NCBI GenBank assembly: GCA_035552275.1 | Contig: DASZLR010000002.1 | Coordinates: 1-5,726, forward strand | From: DASVLX01 sp035552275 | Lineage (GTDB): Bacteria; Actinomycetota; Actinomycetes; Mycobacteriales; Pseudonocardiaceae | Reading direction: 5' to 3' | Length of the DNA: 5,726 nucleotides | Shown here: positions 5,184 through 5,726 of the stretch, one piece after another | Layout: each line of letters starts with the position of its first letter | How positions within the stretch are numbered: position 1 is the stretch's first letter | Notes under the pieces: generated by a model | What the model saw: only the letters and a program-made list of their open reading frames with translations | The model's database searches: none | What the model was told of the DNA's origin: nothing | Program-made: the position numbers and the translations under genes

Positions 5184-5726
5184 TTACAGGTACTGGCCGG
5201 TGTTCGTGGCGGTGTCGATGGCCCGCCCGGACTCCTGGTTCTTGCCGGTGACGAGGGTGCGGATGTAGACGATCCGCTCCCCCTTCTTGCCGGAGATCCG
5301 CGCCCAGTCGTCGGGGTTGGTGGTGTTGGGCAGGTCCTCGTTCTCCGCGAACTCGTCCACGATCGCGTCCAGCAGGTGCTGCACGCGCAGCCCCGGCTGC
5401 CGGGTGTCCAACACGGACTTGATCGCCGCCTTCTTCGCCCGGTCCACGATGTTCTGAATCATCGCGCCCGAGTTGAAGTCGCGGAAGTAGAGAATCTCCT
5501 TGTCCCCGTTGGCATACGTGACCTCCAGGAACCGGTTGTCCTCGCTCTCGTCGTACATCCGCTCGACGGTGTGCTGGATCATGCCCTCGATGCAGGCCCG
5601 CCGGTCGCCGACGAACTCGCGCAGGTCCTCGGCGTGGATCGGCAGGTCGCTGGTGAGGTACTTGGCGAAGATGTCCTTCGCCGCCTCCGCGTCCGGCCGC
5701 TCGATCTTGATCTTCACGTCCAGGCG
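5184..5726 (-). CDS. arc: Proteasome-associated AAA+ ATPase Mpa/ARC, C-terminal part (5' partial)
   Basis: Mpa (ARC in many actinobacteria) is a hexameric unfoldase that captures pupylated proteins through N-terminal coiled coils and threads them into the 20S core. Only the last 180 residues are in the window; the reading frame runs off the right edge at RLDVKIKIERPD, which is the end of the AAA+ large domain after the arginine-finger region. The helical lid follows, with CIEGMIQHTVERMYDESEDN and the conserved RFLEVTYANGDKEILYF, then DFNSGAMIQNIVDRAKKAAI. The C-terminal part (TTNPDDWARISGKKGERIVY) corresponds to the beta-grasp-like region. The protein ends TGQYL; the GQYL tail is the known docking motif for the PrcA ring. 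The coiled-coil, OB, Walker A and Walker B regions lie outside the window and cannot be checked. The gene ends 69 bp before dop. Confidence 0.96.
   Translation of the reverse strand, partial: RLDVKIKIERPDAEAAKDIFAKYLTSDLPIHAEDLREFVGDRRACIEGMIQHTVERMYDESEDNRFLEVTYANGDKEILYFRDFNSGAMIQNIVDRAKKAAIKSVLDTRQPGLRVQHLLDAIVDEFAENEDLPNTTNPDDWARISGKKGERIVYIRTLVTGKNQESGRAIDTATNTGQYL

Overview
The window is one nearly continuous minus-strand gene block encoding the Pup-proteasome system, the actinobacterial counterpart of ubiquitin-proteasome degradation. DNA is strongly GC-rich with G/C-biased third codon positions. Presence of Pup, Dop, PafA, PrcA, PrcB and the Mpa/ARC ATPase points to a high-GC actinobacterium. 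PrcA beginning MTMPLYASPEQ, and the wording of PrcA and Dop, remind me of Pseudonocardiales (Amycolatopsis/Saccharopolyspora-like), but that placement is from memory and tentative.

Layout in transcription order (right to left on the given strand): the C-terminal part of the ATPase arc/mpa (5726-5184, cut by the window edge); dop (5114-3615); pup (3508-3314); prcB (3238-2366); prcA (2322-1540); pafA (1478-120). All share the minus strand. Gaps between them are 69, 106, 75, 43 and 61 bp. At the left edge, the last 33 codons of a plus-strand gene end at 104, convergent with pafA and 15 bp from its stop. No gene-free stretch exceeds 300 bp.

How the genes work together: Dop deamidates the C-terminal Gln of Pup (this Pup ends GGQ). 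PafA ligates the resulting Glu to lysines of target proteins. Mpa/ARC binds Pup, unfolds the tagged protein and docks through its C-terminal GQYL motif onto the PrcA ring. PrcB, after self-cleavage exposing its Thr nucleophile, degrades the substrate. Dop also removes Pup for recycling. Every key residue I could check is intact, so this looks like a complete functional set rather than a decayed or new system.

The less expected signals lie in the spacers. Both dop and pafA lack a usable ribosome binding site and instead have a TANNNT hexamer exactly six bases before the ATG, the arrangement expected for leaderless transcripts. In contrast pup, prcB and prcA have clear Shine-Dalgarno sequences. 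The arc-dop spacer holds a long interrupted hairpin, the dop-pup spacer an 8-bp inverted repeat around a possible -10 box, and the pup-prcB spacer a 12-bp perfect palindrome, a 6-bp-stem hairpin and an 11-bp direct repeat.
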